In this document: one piece after another, positions 1 to 8,647 of the stretch
Layout of the letters: every line of letters begins with the position of its first letter
How positions within the stretch are numbered: the stretch's first letter is position 1
From: Acinetobacter radioresistens DSM 6976 = NBRC 102413 = CIP 103788
GTDB lineage: Bacteria > Pseudomonadota > Gammaproteobacteria > Pseudomonadales > Moraxellaceae
Direction of reading: 5' to 3'
Assembly: GCF_006757745.1 (NCBI RefSeq)
Contig: NZ_AP019740.1
Span: 1,550,001 to 1,614,000, forward strand
Length of the DNA stretch: 64,000 nucleotides
Program-made: the position numbers and the translations under genes
Notes under the pieces: generated by a model
Told to the model about the DNA's origin: nothing
What the model saw: only the letters and a program-made list of their open reading frames with translations
The model's database searches: none

Positions 1-620
1 GTATGCCGGTAATTGCCCACATCCTGATACAGTAAATGTAGGGGTGTTTCCTCAGCAATTTCTTGGGTCAGGTGCTTACAGTCTTCAAGTACACACTCAT
101 ACAGGTTTTTCTGCTTAAGTTCAGTTTTAATCTGTTCGGCTAACTGTCCCAAGTACAACACATCATTTGCTGCATAATGTAGCTGTTCATCCGTCAGTGG
201 TCGAGCTAGCCAGTCAGAACGGGTTTGATCTTTTTCAATATCAATATCAAGCACAAGTTTTAAAGCATTCTGATAACTTACCTGTAAACCTTGGCCTAAA
301 AAAGACAAGCCAACTTGAGTATCAAATACATTGCTTAGGCTATAAGGGCCAGCATAATGATAAATCAGATCAATATCTTCACTACAGGCATGAAAAATAT
401 TTTGCTGGGCCCGATAAACTTTTTTCCAGAAAGCTGTAAGGTCTAAAGTTGTACCATCCAGTAAAAATATCTGCTCTGCAATATTAATCTGGAAAACACC
501 GAGTTTAGGCCAAAAGGTATCGACTTTAATAAATTCAGTATCAAGTGCATAAACCGGATGTTGATCCATGAGGTAGAGCACTTTTTCTAAATCAGTTTGC
601 TGTTCGATAAACTGAAACAT
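1..620 (-). CDS. rnd: Ribonuclease D (3' end outside window)
   Basis: This is a 3'-5' exoribonuclease of the DEDD family, which trims tRNA precursors and other stable RNAs in the cytoplasm. Reading leftward from the ATG at 620, the protein opens MFQFIEQQTDLEKV. It then shows the exonuclease motif I DTEF (about residue 27), a motif II region with FHACSEDIDLI, and the motif III segment HYAANDVLYL, where the catalytic Asp sits beside the Tyr. These are the ordered DEDDy motifs of RNase D. The reading frame is still open at base 1, so the C-terminal HRDC region lies outside. No strong ribosome binding site is visible upstream of the ATG. The gene stands alone here, separated from recR by about 310 AT-rich bases. 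Confidence 0.9.
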   Translation of the reverse strand, partial: MFQFIEQQTDLEKVLYLMDQHPVYALDTEFIKVDTFWPKLGVFQINIAEQIFLLDGTTLDLTAFWKKVYRAQQNIFHACSEDIDLIYHYAGPYSLSNVFDTQVGLSFLGQGLQVSYQNALKLVLDIDIEKDQTRSDWLARPLTDEQLHYAANDVLYLGQLAEQIKTELKQKNLYECVLEDCKHLTQEIAEETPLHLLYQDVGNYRH

Positions 621-910
621 AGGAGCTCAACAGTAATTTTTTGTTCATATTAACAAGTTAGGGTTATTTTATATATAGGTTTCTACTATTAGTCTTTTGT
701 CTAAATCTTTATTAATTCAATGTTTTTAAATAGAATTAATACGTATTAACTATTTTCTAATCAATTTGATTGGTTATATTTTAGATGATTTTTTATATTT
801 ACTTTGGAATTAGCCTTATTTAGCAGTGAGTTTTTTTATATTGTCATAGTTATATCTATTTTCCAGTGACAGAATGTACGACAAAATGCAGTTTTTTTAC
901 CATTACAAAT
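621..910. other. AT-rich intergenic region, no gene seen
   Basis: About 290 bases lie between the rnd start and the recR terminator. I translated both strands and found no coding-like frame. It presumably holds the rnd promoter, but no convincing -35/-10 pair could be picked from such AT-rich sequence. Confidence 0.5.
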
Positions 911-938
911 AAAATAAGCACTTATAAGTGCTTATTTT
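911..938 (-). terminator. Rho-independent terminator overlapping the recR stop
   Basis: A perfect 28-base palindrome has arms AAAATAAGCACTTA and TAAGTGCTTATTTT, with flanking T-rich sequence on both strands. The recR stop codon (934-932) lies inside the right arm, so the hairpin begins within the last codons of recR. Confidence 0.7.
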
Positions 939-1528
939 ATTCGCATCCGATTGTGTAAAGCTTGGCTTAACGTATGGCTATCTACATATTCGAGTTCACC
1001 ACCCTGAGGTACCCCTTGGGCAATTCGAGTTAGATGCAAAGGCAAATGTTTGGTAGCTTCAGCCAAATAATGAGCTGTCGCCTGGCCTTCTACTGTAGCG
1101 TTGGTCGCCAGAATAACTTCTGTAATATGACCTTCACTCAAACGCCGGACTAGATAAGGTATACCAATCTCTTCTGGACCAATCCCATCAAGTGGAGATA
1201 AGTGACCACCAAGGACATGATATTTACCTTTAAAACTGCCACTTTGCTCTATTGCCATGACATCGGCTGGTGATTCCACTACACAGAGCTGCTGCTCGTC
1301 ACGTTCAGAAGATGCACATATATCACACACTTCATTTTCTGTCAGTGAATGACAGACTTTACATTCATGAATATAGGAAGTTGCCTCATTTAGAGCATGA
1401 GCCAGTCCTGATGCACCTTCCCGATTTTTCATAAGCAGATGCAATGCCATACGCTGAGCCGATTTCGGCCCAACGCTAGGTAAAATTCGCAATGCCTGTA
1501 CAAGCTGATCAAAGCGTTCACTGAACAC
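932..1528 (-). CDS. recR: Recombination mediator protein RecR
   Basis: RecR acts with RecO (and RecF) to load RecA at single-strand gaps. The 198 aa length matches the family (about 200 aa). Visible in order are the N-terminal helix-hairpin-helix region (LRILPSVGPKSAQRMA), the four-cysteine zinc finger (CKVCH...CDIC, about residues 57-72), and the Toprim domain (CVVESPADVMAIEQSG, then HLSPLDGIGPE). The start is GTG at 1528, preceded by AAGGAT about 10 bases upstream; no ATG fits the conserved N-terminus. It follows ybaB by 13 bases, the classical ybaB-recR pair, so the two are almost certainly cotranscribed. Confidence 0.96.
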   Translation of the reverse strand: MFSERFDQLVQALRILPSVGPKSAQRMALHLLMKNREGASGLAHALNEATSYIHECKVCHSLTENEVCDICASSERDEQQLCVVESPADVMAIEQSGSFKGKYHVLGGHLSPLDGIGPEEIGIPYLVRRLSEGHITEVILATNATVEGQATAHYLAEATKHLPLHLTRIAQGVPQGGELEYVDSHTLSQALHNRMRIK

Positions 1529-1541
1529 GTAATATTAATCC

Positions 1542-1871
1542 TTAAAATAATCCGGCCAGGCCTGGTGGTAAGCCCATACCACTATTGGCACTCTTCATTT
1601 TTTCTTCAGAAATTGCTTCTGCCTGACGGGCAGCGTCATTAATCGCAGCAGCGATCAGGTCTTCGATCATATCCGGTTCATCCTGTAAAAGGTCCGGATT
1701 AATTTCAATACGCTTTACTACATTACGGCATGTCATGCTTACTTTTACCAGCCCACCACCCGCTTCTGCATGTACTTCCATCTGGGCTAGCTCTTCTTTG
1801 GCTTTTTTCAGATTACTTTCTACATCCTTCTGCATACGCTGGGCTTGCTGCATCAACATATTAATATTCAT
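1542..1871 (-). CDS. ybaB: Nucleoid-associated protein YbaB/EbfC
   Basis: This is a small DNA-binding protein that forms tweezer-like dimers and coats the nucleoid. At 109 aa it has the family length. It has the Met/Gln-rich N-terminal helix ([10 protein letters not shown]), the conserved [20 protein letters not shown] strand region and a C-terminal amphipathic helix. The start ATG at 1871 is preceded by GGAGAG at good spacing. The gene lies directly upstream of recR, and its function is probably linked to recombination and chromosome organisation, as that synteny implies across bacteria. Confidence 0.95.
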   Translation of the reverse strand: MNINMLMQQAQRMQKDVESNLKKAKEELAQMEVHAEAGGGLVKVSMTCRNVVKRIEINPDLLQDEPDMIEDLIAAAINDAARQAEAISEEKMKSANSGMGLPPGLAGLF

Positions 1872-1898
1872 TATTACTCTCCAAAAAAATTTAAATGG

Positions 1899-3086
1899 CT
1901 AAATTAAATCTAAACCGCGCGATAAATCGCGAATAATATCATCAATGTCTTCAAGGCCGACAGAAACCCGGATCAAGCCTTCGCGGATACCTGCTGCTTC
2001 TTTCGCCTCTGCTGACAATTTACCATGCGTGGTAGTCGCCGGATGAGTAATAGTAGACTTGGTATCGCCCAGATTACCGGTAATAGAAATAAATTGGGTC
2101 TGATCAATGACTTTCCAAGCCCCTTCTCGTCCTTTTTTTACCTCAAAAGAAACAATCCCACCAAAACCACTTTGCTGCTTGGCTGCCAGTTCATGGCCTA
2201 TATGTTCAGGCAGGCCGGCATAATAGACTTTTTCAACTTTTGGATGCTGTTTTAACCATTCAGCCAGTTTTTGAGCACTGGCCGTATGAGCTCTCATACG
2301 CAGGTTTAATGTCTCAAGGCCCTTTAAAAAGATCCAGGCATTAAAAGGACTCATTGATGGCCCTAAAGTACGCACCATACCGAAAACGTCTTCAAGCAGT
2401 TGATGACCGCCAACCACTGCACCACCTAAAGCACGTCCCTGACCATCAAGATACTTGGTAGCAGAATAAATCACCAGGTCAGCACCGAATTTTAAAGGCT
2501 GTTGTAAAACCGGAGTACAAAAACTGTTATCAATCGCCAGTAGAGCACCATTGCTATGCGCAATATCTGCCAGAGACTGAATATCAGCGATCTCGGCCAG
2601 TGGGTTAGAAGGTGATTCTACAAAAAGCAGTCGTGTTTCAGGACGTAATGCAGCTTTCCAGGCACTTGTATCTGTTAAATCAACGAAGTCTACCGTTACA
2701 CCAAACTTGGCAACATATTTTTCAAACAGCGATACAGTAGAACCAAATACCGCACGTGAACAGATGACATGATCACCTGCCTTTAGATAAGACATGACTA
2801 CAGCCAGTATTGCCGCCATACCCGAACTAGTAGCAACGGCACGTTCTGCGCCCTCTAATGCAGCAAGACGTTTTTCAAACATAGAAACTGTCGGGTTAGT
2901 GAAGCGCGAGTAGATATTACCTGGAATCTGACCCGAGAATTTTGCTGCTGCTTCCTCAGCATTGGCATAAACAAATGAAGAGGTCAGGAAGATTGGTTCG
3001 CCATGTTCGCCTTCAAAACTGCGTGTATGGCCAGTGCGAATAGCTAAAGTGTCAATTTGATAATCTGGTTCGTCTGGTTGGTTCAT
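1899..3086 (-). CDS. metZ: O-succinylhomoserine sulfhydrylase
   Basis: This PLP enzyme of the Cys/Met metabolism family makes homocysteine from O-succinylhomoserine and sulfide in methionine biosynthesis. Seen in the sequence are the substrate and PLP motifs SSGMAAILA, the YSATKYLDGQGRALGG segment carrying the PLP-binding lysine (SATK), and the C-terminal ITHPATTTHGKL motif typical of MetZ/MetB relatives. A TTG at 3104 would add six residues, but the ATG at 3086 (MNQPDEPDYQID) is the more natural start, giving 395 aa. Neither has a strong ribosome binding site. It is transcribed towards ybaB with a 27-base gap, so readthrough into ybaB-recR is possible. Its family relatives cystathionine gamma-synthase and O-acetylhomoserine sulfhydrylase cannot be excluded from sequence alone. 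Confidence 0.87.
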   Translation of the reverse strand: MNQPDEPDYQIDTLAIRTGHTRSFEGEHGEPIFLTSSFVYANAEEAAAKFSGQIPGNIYSRFTNPTVSMFEKRLAALEGAERAVATSSGMAAILAVVMSYLKAGDHVICSRAVFGSTVSLFEKYVAKFGVTVDFVDLTDTSAWKAALRPETRLLFVESPSNPLAEIADIQSLADIAHSNGALLAIDNSFCTPVLQQPLKFGADLVIYSATKYLDGQGRALGGAVVGGHQLLEDVFGMVRTLGPSMSPFNAWIFLKGLETLNLRMRAHTASAQKLAEWLKQHPKVEKVYYAGLPEHIGHELAAKQQSGFGGIVSFEVKKGREGAWKVIDQTQFISITGNLGDTKSTITHPATTTHGKLSAEAKEAAGIREGLIRVSVGLEDIDDIIRDLSRGLDLI

Positions 3087-3217
3087 GTCTGACTCAGTCC
3101 GCAAGACTGCCCTTGATAGAAATTGCCAACATTTTGAGCGTCGAGAGTATTTCTGGTCAAGGTAAAATGCATAATTATCGCTTAGTCTTCATACAAATCT
3201 TTTGAAATGAGAAATGA

Positions 3218-4324
3218 ATGCCAAAAATGTTTACCTTAAAAGCCAGAATTCGACAGCAGAAGACCAGATTTTTTCATCTTTCACGCCGTGTACTTAACCC
3301 CGAGTCATTGGTTCTTTCCCAATCCACACCCTTTCAGGTAATCAGCAAGTATCATGGCAGCCAGCTGCGTTATTATGCTGCCGCTCATAAACGCTACAAG
3401 GAGCCATTAGTTTTTGTAGCACCGCTGGCAGTCAATATGGCGATTTATGATCTATATCCTTACCGTTCTTTAGTACAGCATTTTCAGCTGCAAGGTTTTG
3501 ATGTTTATCTGGTTGATTGGGGAAGCTTCACATTTCAGGACCGATATCGCGATTTTCTATTTTTTATTGATGATTGCTTGCCGCACTATATTAAAACTGT
3601 CTGTGAACATTCGCAGAGTGAAAAAATTTCCCTGCATGGCTGGAGTATGGGGGGTATTTTTGCTTTACTCTACAGTGCCTTGGCGAAACAGAGTCATGTT
3701 AAAAATCTGATTATTTTAGGTAGCCCAATTGACAGTTACGCTTCGGGTCGGATTGGCAGGCTATTTGAAACAGTAAATCAGCTACTTACCAGACATGCAA
3801 AAATCAGGCACAGTATTGAAAATATTCCTGAGGGGCTGATCCATACACCAGGTTTTATCAATGCCTTGGGGTTTAAAATAATTGATCCGGCGGGCTGGTT
3901 AAACAGCTGTATTCAGTTATTTAAATATATAGACAATGAAAAATTTCTGCGAGAACACACTACGGTGCAGACATTTTTAAATCATATGAATGATTATCCT
4001 GGGGCAATCAATAAAGATATGATTTTTAAAGTCTGGCTTAAAAATCCACTGAAAACAGGAATTATTCATTTAAAAGATCAGTTAATTGACTTAAAAAATA
4101 TTGAGTCCTCATTACTATTAGGTGCCGGCACCACAGATCAGATTGTGACAGAAGCAGCTATTCAACCCCTTAGCCAATTGACAAATAGTGCAGATGTTTC
4201 GTTTACTGCTATTCCTGGAGGGCACATCGGTTTAATGTCAAGCCAGGCAAGTGCCAATGAATTCTGGCCAAAATTGACCGAATGGCTGGTACAACGCTCA
4301 TCAAGAATAAAGGATACATTATGA
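3218..4324 (+). CDS. PHA-synthase-like alpha/beta hydrolase
   Basis: This 368 aa protein resembles the PhaC branch of alpha/beta hydrolases: VYLVDWGSF, a nucleophile elbow GWSMGG (about residue 142), a DQIV segment for the acidic residue and GGHIGLMSS for the catalytic histidine. True class I-III polyhydroxyalkanoate synthases use cysteine in the lipase-like box; here it is serine, so the protein is more likely an esterase or acyltransferase than a polymerase. The last codon overlaps the next start as ATGA, giving translational coupling to the reductase downstream. It diverges from metZ across about 130 bases. The exact substrate cannot be inferred. Confidence 0.7.
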   Translation: MPKMFTLKARIRQQKTRFFHLSRRVLNPESLVLSQSTPFQVISKYHGSQLRYYAAAHKRYKEPLVFVAPLAVNMAIYDLYPYRSLVQHFQLQGFDVYLVDWGSFTFQDRYRDFLFFIDDCLPHYIKTVCEHSQSEKISLHGWSMGGIFALLYSALAKQSHVKNLIILGSPIDSYASGRIGRLFETVNQLLTRHAKIRHSIENIPEGLIHTPGFINALGFKIIDPAGWLNSCIQLFKYIDNEKFLREHTTVQTFLNHMNDYPGAINKDMIFKVWLKNPLKTGIIHLKDQLIDLKNIESSLLLGAGTTDQIVTEAAIQPLSQLTNSADVSFTAIPGGHIGLMSSQASANEFWPKLTEWLVQRSSRIKDTL

Positions 4325-5193
4325 TTCAAACTGTGGCATTTATTGGTCTTGGAGCAATGGGCTACCGCATGGCTGCACATCTACCCAAACATTTTGATAC
4401 TGTTTATGTCTGGAATCGCAGCTTTGAAAAGGCTGAACAGCATGCAACTGAGTACGGTACACAGGCAATAGATCTACATCAGGCGGTACAGGCAGATATT
4501 ATCTTTTCCTGTTTACCTACCAGCCAGGATGTGAAGCAGCTTATTGACTCATTAAATATTAAAGCTGGCGCTATATGGATAGACTGTACAAGTGGTGTTC
4601 CTGCAGCAGCAAAAGAGCTGGCAATGAGTTTAAAACAAAAGGACATCGAATTTTTAGATGCGCCTGTCAGTGGTCAAACTATTGGTGCCGAAAATGCCAC
4701 TTTAACCATAATGGTTGGAGGCGATGCTGCAGTATTTGATCGTGCCCTGCCAGCTATGCAGACCTTTGGCAAGCTGATTAAACATGTAGGTGACTCAGGG
4801 GCTGGGTTTGCTGTGAAAGCAGTGAATAATATGTTACTTGCAGTGAACTTATGGTCAGTAGCTGAAGGTTTTACGACTTTAAAAGCCCATGGTGTCAATC
4901 TGAATCAGGCCCTTGAATGTATTAATGCCTCAAGTGGTAAAAGTGGCATCACTGAAACGGCACTGCCCGCACGAATATTAAACCGTAGTTTCCCGTTAAC
5001 CTTTGCTTTACCTTTGCTTGCAAAGGATACAGGAATAGCACTAGATCTGGTTAATGAAGCAAAGTTACCTGCCCCACTTCTTGCGCTCACACAAAGTCTG
5101 ATTCAGGCAGCAAATCTGACAGCAGAGCCCGATAGTGATTTTTCCGCTGCTGTAAAAATGTATGAAGCCTGGACCAAGATTATTTTAGAATAA
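4321..5193 (+). CDS. NAD(P)-dependent 3-hydroxyisobutyrate dehydrogenase-like reductase
   Basis: This is a beta-hydroxyacid dehydrogenase of 290 aa. The Rossmann fold opens at the N-terminus (VAFIGLGAMGYRMA). The family signature FLDAPVSGQTIGAENATLTIMVGG follows, and the catalytic-lysine helix GAGFAVKAVNNMLLA lies near residue 165. I chose the ATG at 4321 because it gives the canonical MIQTVAFIGLGAMG start and overlaps the upstream stop as ATGA. Members reduce or oxidise short hydroxyacids or semialdehydes; the coupling to a hydrolase suggests a two-step conversion of an ester or thioester product, but this is inference. Confidence 0.82.
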   Translation: MIQTVAFIGLGAMGYRMAAHLPKHFDTVYVWNRSFEKAEQHATEYGTQAIDLHQAVQADIIFSCLPTSQDVKQLIDSLNIKAGAIWIDCTSGVPAAAKELAMSLKQKDIEFLDAPVSGQTIGAENATLTIMVGGDAAVFDRALPAMQTFGKLIKHVGDSGAGFAVKAVNNMLLAVNLWSVAEGFTTLKAHGVNLNQALECINASSGKSGITETALPARILNRSFPLTFALPLLAKDTGIALDLVNEAKLPAPLLALTQSLIQAANLTAEPDSDFSAAVKMYEAWTKIILE

Positions 5194-5275
5194 TTTTATT
5201 TTCCTAAAGCAAAGCTTCATAAAAATGATATAACTTTTGGTGTAAATAAGGCATAACTTATAAATATAACGTGAT

Positions 5276-5304
5276 AAAAAGCCCCTTTTTCGGGGCTTTT
5301 TATT
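5276..5304 (+). terminator. Rho-independent terminator
   Basis: Arms AAAAGCCCC and GGGGCTTTT enclose a short T-rich loop, followed by TTTATTG. It lies 83 bases after the reductase stop and closes the two-gene unit. Confidence 0.85.
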
Positions 5305-5468
5305 GTCTTTAATTTTTATTCATCTTTAAAAATTTTTTAGACTTATATATCTAATGGTTCTTCATTATTTTCCACAACTCGAGAATAATAATTTATATCT
5401 CACAGTAATCCTTACTTACTTAATTAATATCAAGTAAAGCTAATTTCAGATTAAGAAATTCAGAATAA

Positions 5469-6521
5469 TTATTTTTCTTTAAAGCAGGTTTTCTTCAGCC
5501 ATAGTGAAACACTCACCAGTATAATGAGCACTGGTACTTCAACCAGAGGACCAATTACGGTAGTAAACGCCACGGGTGACGCCAAGCCGAAAGTTGCAAT
5601 TGCAACAGCTAATGCTAATTCGAAGTTATTTCCCGCAGCTGTAAAAGAAATGGCTGTGGTTTTTGGATAATCATTTCCCATCCATTTGCTCATAAAGAAG
5701 CTGATAAAGAACATTAATATAAAATAAATGATCAGAGGAATTGCAATCCGCAAAACATCCAGCGGCAAGCTCACCACATCATTTCCTTTCAAACTAAACA
5801 TTGCCACAATTGTGAACAATAGAGCCAGTAAACTCATTGGGCTGATCTTTGGCAAAAAGATATTTCGATACCAAGCTAAACCTTTGGCCCGAACTAGAAG
5901 AAAGCGAGTCATAAAACCAAGAAAAAATGGAATACCTAAATACACGAGTACCGCATGTGTGATAGTCCAAAAATCAACATTGATCACTTGCCCCGCAATA
6001 CCAAAATAAGGTGGCAAAAAAGTCAAAAACAACCAGGCATAAGTACTGAAGAATAGGATTTGAAAAATGCTATTAAATGCGACTAAGGCCGCAACGTATT
6101 GATTATCGCCACAAGCTAGGCCGTTCCACACCAAAACCATTGCAATACATCGTGCCAGACCAATCAGAATCAATCCTGTCATATATTCAGGATAGTGAGG
6201 TAAAAAGATAACCGCTAAAACAAACATTAAAACTGGTGCAATAACCCAGTTCTGAACTAGAGATAAAATTAGCGTTTTCTTGTCTTTAAATACCTCTGGC
6301 AAAGCTGCATAATCGACTTTGGCTAAAGGTGGATACATCATCAGAATTAAACCAATAGCTATTGGAATATTGATTGAATCTATACTTAACTTATCTAAGT
6401 TCACAGAGACTTGCGGAAAAAACACTCCTATAGCTATGCCTAGCGCCATAGCAATAAAAATCCAAAGTGTAAGATTACGATCCAGAAATGATATTTTAGC
6501 AGGCACAATATTACTCTTCAC
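5469..6521 (-). CDS. acr3: ACR3-family arsenite efflux transporter
   Basis: This inner-membrane As(III)/H+ antiporter has about ten hydrophobic segments in 350 aa, the usual length. The conserved TM4 motif [20 protein letters not shown] carries Cys125, the residue essential for arsenite transport in Acr3 proteins; [18 protein letters not shown] is the second family signature. The GTG at 6521 overlaps the arsR stop by 11 bases, so translation is probably coupled; a second GTG five codons later is an alternative start. It is cotranscribed with arsR, divergent from arsC, and expected to be induced by arsenite. Confidence 0.93.
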   Translation of the reverse strand: MKSNIVPAKISFLDRNLTLWIFIAMALGIAIGVFFPQVSVNLDKLSIDSINIPIAIGLILMMYPPLAKVDYAALPEVFKDKKTLILSLVQNWVIAPVLMFVLAVIFLPHYPEYMTGLILIGLARCIAMVLVWNGLACGDNQYVAALVAFNSIFQILFFSTYAWLFLTFLPPYFGIAGQVINVDFWTITHAVLVYLGIPFFLGFMTRFLLVRAKGLAWYRNIFLPKISPMSLLALLFTIVAMFSLKGNDVVSLPLDVLRIAIPLIIYFILMFFISFFMSKWMGNDYPKTTAISFTAAGNNFELALAVAIATFGLASPVAFTTVIGPLVEVPVLIILVSVSLWLKKTCFKEK

Positions 6522-6825
6522 AATAGTCCGGAATATTTGAAGTTAAGGGATTAAGTATCGGGTTTAATGCTATTATTTTTAAAATATCATGTGCCCAATT
6601 TGGTAAATCAGGGTTCAGGCGATAATATACCCACTGCCCTTTACGCTGATCCAGTAGTATTCCCAAGTTTCTAAGCAGGGCTAAATGACGAGAGATTTTT
6701 GGCTGACTTAATTTTAATTGTGCCGTAAATTCACATACACATACGTTTTCTCTGTTCATAACTAATTTTAAAATATTTAAACGTGTTGAATCAGCAAGGC
6801 ATTTAAAAAAATCTGTCTGTTCCAT
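6511..6825 (-). CDS. arsR: ArsR-family arsenite-responsive repressor
   Basis: This 104 aa winged-helix repressor releases its operator when As(III) binds. The metal-sensing CVC motif is visible at residues 29-31 (NVCVCEF), followed by the recognition helix [16 protein letters not shown] and the wing with GQWVYYRL. The frame extends further upstream, but the ATG at 6825 ([16 protein letters not shown]) gives the standard family start. It is first in an arsR-acr3 operon facing arsC, with an operator-like palindrome between them. Confidence 0.93.
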   Translation of the reverse strand: MEQTDFFKCLADSTRLNILKLVMNRENVCVCEFTAQLKLSQPKISRHLALLRNLGILLDQRKGQWVYYRLNPDLPNWAHDILKIIALNPILNPLTSNIPDYCEE

Positions 6826-6856
6826 CTTTTGAAATCTCAAATATTTACTATTGCGA

Positions 6857-6868
6857 ATATACGTATAT
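6857..6868. promoter_or_regulatory. Candidate ArsR operator
   Basis: The palindrome ATATAC/GTATAT lies between the divergent arsR and arsC starts, 32 bases from arsR and 43 from arsC. ArsR-family operators are AT-rich palindromes in such positions. Its sequence alone does not prove binding. Confidence 0.5.
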
Positions 6869-6910
6869 CCATATATAAAGGCAAACAATACTAAAGAGAT
6901 CGAGTAACCT

Positions 6911-7339
6911 ATGTCTCAATCAATCAAAATTTATCATAATCCGGAATGTGGAACTTCTAGAAATACATTAGCCCTAATCCGTAATACAGGGCAAGAGCCT
7001 GTAATTATTGAGTACTTAAAGACTCCACCTTTAAAAGCAGAGTTAATTCAATTAATCAAGAATTCCGGGCTAACTGTACGTGAAGCCATACGCAAGAATG
7101 TAGCACCCTACAAAGAGCTAGACTTAGATAAATTACATTGGACAGATGAGCAATTAATCACCTTGATGCTTGAATATCCTATTTTAATTAACCGGCCTTT
7201 TGTCGTCACAGAACTTGGAACCAGACTATGTAGGCCTTCAGAAATAGTGCTAGATATACTGTCCGCACCTCAACGTAAGGCATTTAGTAAAGAAGATGGT
7301 GAATTAATAATTGATCAAAATGGCAAAAGAGTGAGATAA
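6911..7339 (+). CDS. arsC: Arsenate reductase, glutaredoxin-dependent
   Basis: This enzyme reduces As(V) to As(III) using glutathione and glutaredoxin, supplying the substrate for Acr3. The catalytic loop HNPECGTSRNT places the active cysteine at residue 13, and the RPFVVTELGTRLCRP segment holds the arginines that bind arsenate. The length of 142 aa fits the ArsC family. It is transcribed away from arsR-acr3, forming a compact three-gene resistance module. No clear terminator follows. Confidence 0.94.
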   Translation: MSQSIKIYHNPECGTSRNTLALIRNTGQEPVIIEYLKTPPLKAELIQLIKNSGLTVREAIRKNVAPYKELDLDKLHWTDEQLITLMLEYPILINRPFVVTELGTRLCRPSEIVLDILSAPQRKAFSKEDGELIIDQNGKRVR

Positions 7340-7409
7340 AATTCAAGTTCAATATAATAAACCAAAGTGAATACTTAATTTTTCACAAGGGGCTCTTCAG
7401 AGGAAAATG

Positions 7410-7631
7410 TTATTGAGCGAATTCCACTTTCTCAAGAATAATTTTGTCATCCGGTCCCACTTTTACAAAGGTAAAATTCTTGCCTGTGCTCATTTTATCA
7501 GGATAAAAAGAGGCTTTTGCAATTCTTTTTATATCATCGTTTTTGCCGAAAAAATTATTCCGGGTATTGTATGTCCAGTAGAAAAAACAGCTCATACCTA
7601 TAAATAAAGTTATTAAAATCCTTATATGCAT
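7410..7631 (-). CDS. Small membrane-anchored protein, 'ASFYP' family copy 1
   Basis: This 73 aa protein has one N-terminal hydrophobic segment (RILITLFIGMSCFFYW), either a signal anchor or an uncleaved signal, and a charged, probably periplasmic tail. I do not recognise a family. The tail motif IAKASFYPDK, followed by NFTFVKV, recurs in the product at 8884-9090 (IASFYPRK...SFKFARI), so the two are paralogues separated by about 1.3 kb. It lies convergent with arsC, 70 bases past its stop. No function can be assigned. Confidence 0.6.
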   Translation of the reverse strand: MHIRILITLFIGMSCFFYWTYNTRNNFFGKNDDIKRIAKASFYPDKMSTGKNFTFVKVGPDDKIILEKVEFAQ

Positions 7632-7840
7632 CTGAATGAGCCTTATATAGTAGTAATTCGCAGTGACTTTATTAAGTAATTTGCTTTTATACTTATACGT
7701 TAAAAATATAAAGAGTAAAAGAAATTTATATCACTGATATATAAATAATTCTGTTTTATAATTTCTATTTCCTTTATCGGTTTTTAAATAATATTTCCCT
7801 TTATTCTTAACTTTAGTGCCGGACTATAAATACATATTTA

Positions 7841-8077
7841 TCAGTTATAGCCCATGTACCTATAAAGATCAGTAATTTTTCTGGCGATATAATATTCACA
7901 TACATCACTATAAGAATGACTTTCGATATTTATTAATAAATACTTAGGTTCTGCTTTCCTAGCTTTTTTATTTCTTTTTGCAGTTTGCCTGTAGTTTCAA
8001 AGCTGCTGAAAACCAGATTATCTTTATCGTTCAAAAAAGATATTAACAACGCAACTGTTAGATAGAGGTAGCTTTAC
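7841..8077 (-). pseudogene. Decayed coding remnant, C-terminal part
   Basis: Reading the minus strand, one open frame gives LYLTVALLISFLNDKDNL and continues as VFSSFETTGKLQKEIKK. It then has to change frame near 7935-7960 to continue as ARKAEPKYLLINIESHSY and DVCEYYIARKITDLYRYMG, before a TGA at 7843-7841. Both parts look protein-coding in amino-acid composition and join smoothly if one base is gained or lost in an A-rich run. No start codon with a plausible N-terminus was found. The family is unknown. Confidence 0.4.
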
Positions 8078-8126
8078 AAGATACTATAATAGTTAATATA
8101 CCTTCCGGGCCAAAGCTGGTCAGTGA

Positions 8127-8291
8127 TTAAAATTTAGGATCTCGAGTACAAGTGATTTAGCTTATATCAATATTTTTGCGCCGGGCAATAAACCAGAAGA
8201 ATCAGAAGCTATACTTATAAGTAATACAGTAAACTGCCAGCAAATGGTCAGTACAGATTTACCAGATAGTAAATACCGCACGTCAAAGTAG
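8127..8291 (+). pseudogene. Open fragment without a start codon
   Basis: This 54-codon plus-strand frame lies between two stops and contains the coding-like stretch SDLAYINIFAPGNKPEESEA, followed by ILISNTVNCQQMVSTDLPDS. It has no ATG, GTG or TTG with a ribosome binding site, and it ends inside an 8-base tandem repeat. It is probably the tail of a lost gene; the evidence is composition only. Confidence 0.25.
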
Positions 8292-8323
8292 AAAAGTAGA
8301 AAAGTAGAAAAGTAGAAAAGTAG
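8288..8323. repeat. Tandem repeat of GTAGAAAA, four and a half copies
   Basis: Four exact copies of the 8-mer GTAGAAAA are followed by a final GTAG. The stop of the open fragment just upstream falls in the first copy. This is a simple slippage-prone repeat, far too short to be a CRISPR array. Confidence 0.9.
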
Positions 8324-8366
8324 ATTTCGGGCTGGATCTACAAATTTTGAATAAATAAATTTAAAA

Positions 8367-8398
8367 AAACATAGTATTGCCTATGCAATACTATGTTT
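8367..8398 (-). terminator. Terminator of the DUF2171 gene
   Basis: Perfect 14-base arms AAACATAGTATTGC and GCAATACTATGTTT flank a four-base loop. On the minus strand the hairpin is followed by a run of T, placed 22 bases after the stop of the gene at 8420. Confidence 0.85.
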
Positions 8399-8419
8399 GA
8401 CTTACTAAGAATCGACCCT

Positions 8420-8647
8420 TTACTGAAGAGTCTTCCACTGCTGGTGAACCTCTTCAGCATTCTTATTGAGATGAACTTCACCATTTTCTGCTTTGGCAAC
8501 CCAGCTTAACGGGATGACATGGTGCTCATTATTTTCATCATCACTACGAGTCAATTTAATTGAATCTTGGCCTTCTAAATGATCTACCTTTCCAACTTGA
8601 GTTCCACAAGAAGCTATTACTACGTCATGTTCATTAATATTTTGCAT
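8420..8647 (-). CDS. DUF2171 domain protein
   Basis: This 75 aa cytoplasmic protein has no signal or membrane segment. The pattern DVVIASCGTQVGKVDHLEG ... SIKLTR ... HVIPLSWVA matches my memory of the DUF2171/PRC-barrel-like family, in which a short beta-barrel is built around a G-x-x-VGxVD turn. The function is unknown. It is a single gene with its own strong terminator; the ATG at 8647 has only a weak upstream purine stretch. Confidence 0.65.
   Translation of the reverse strand: MQNINEHDVVIASCGTQVGKVDHLEGQDSIKLTRSDDENNEHHVIPLSWVAKAENGEVHLNKNAEEVHQQWKTLQ

Noticed and set aside
6826..6888. Longer ArsR start
   Set aside because: The 21 extra codons cover the operator region and are not conserved in the family; the ATG at 6825 is the usual start.
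8288..8323. Possible CRISPR-like repeat
   Set aside because: Eight-base units without spacers; a simple tandem repeat.
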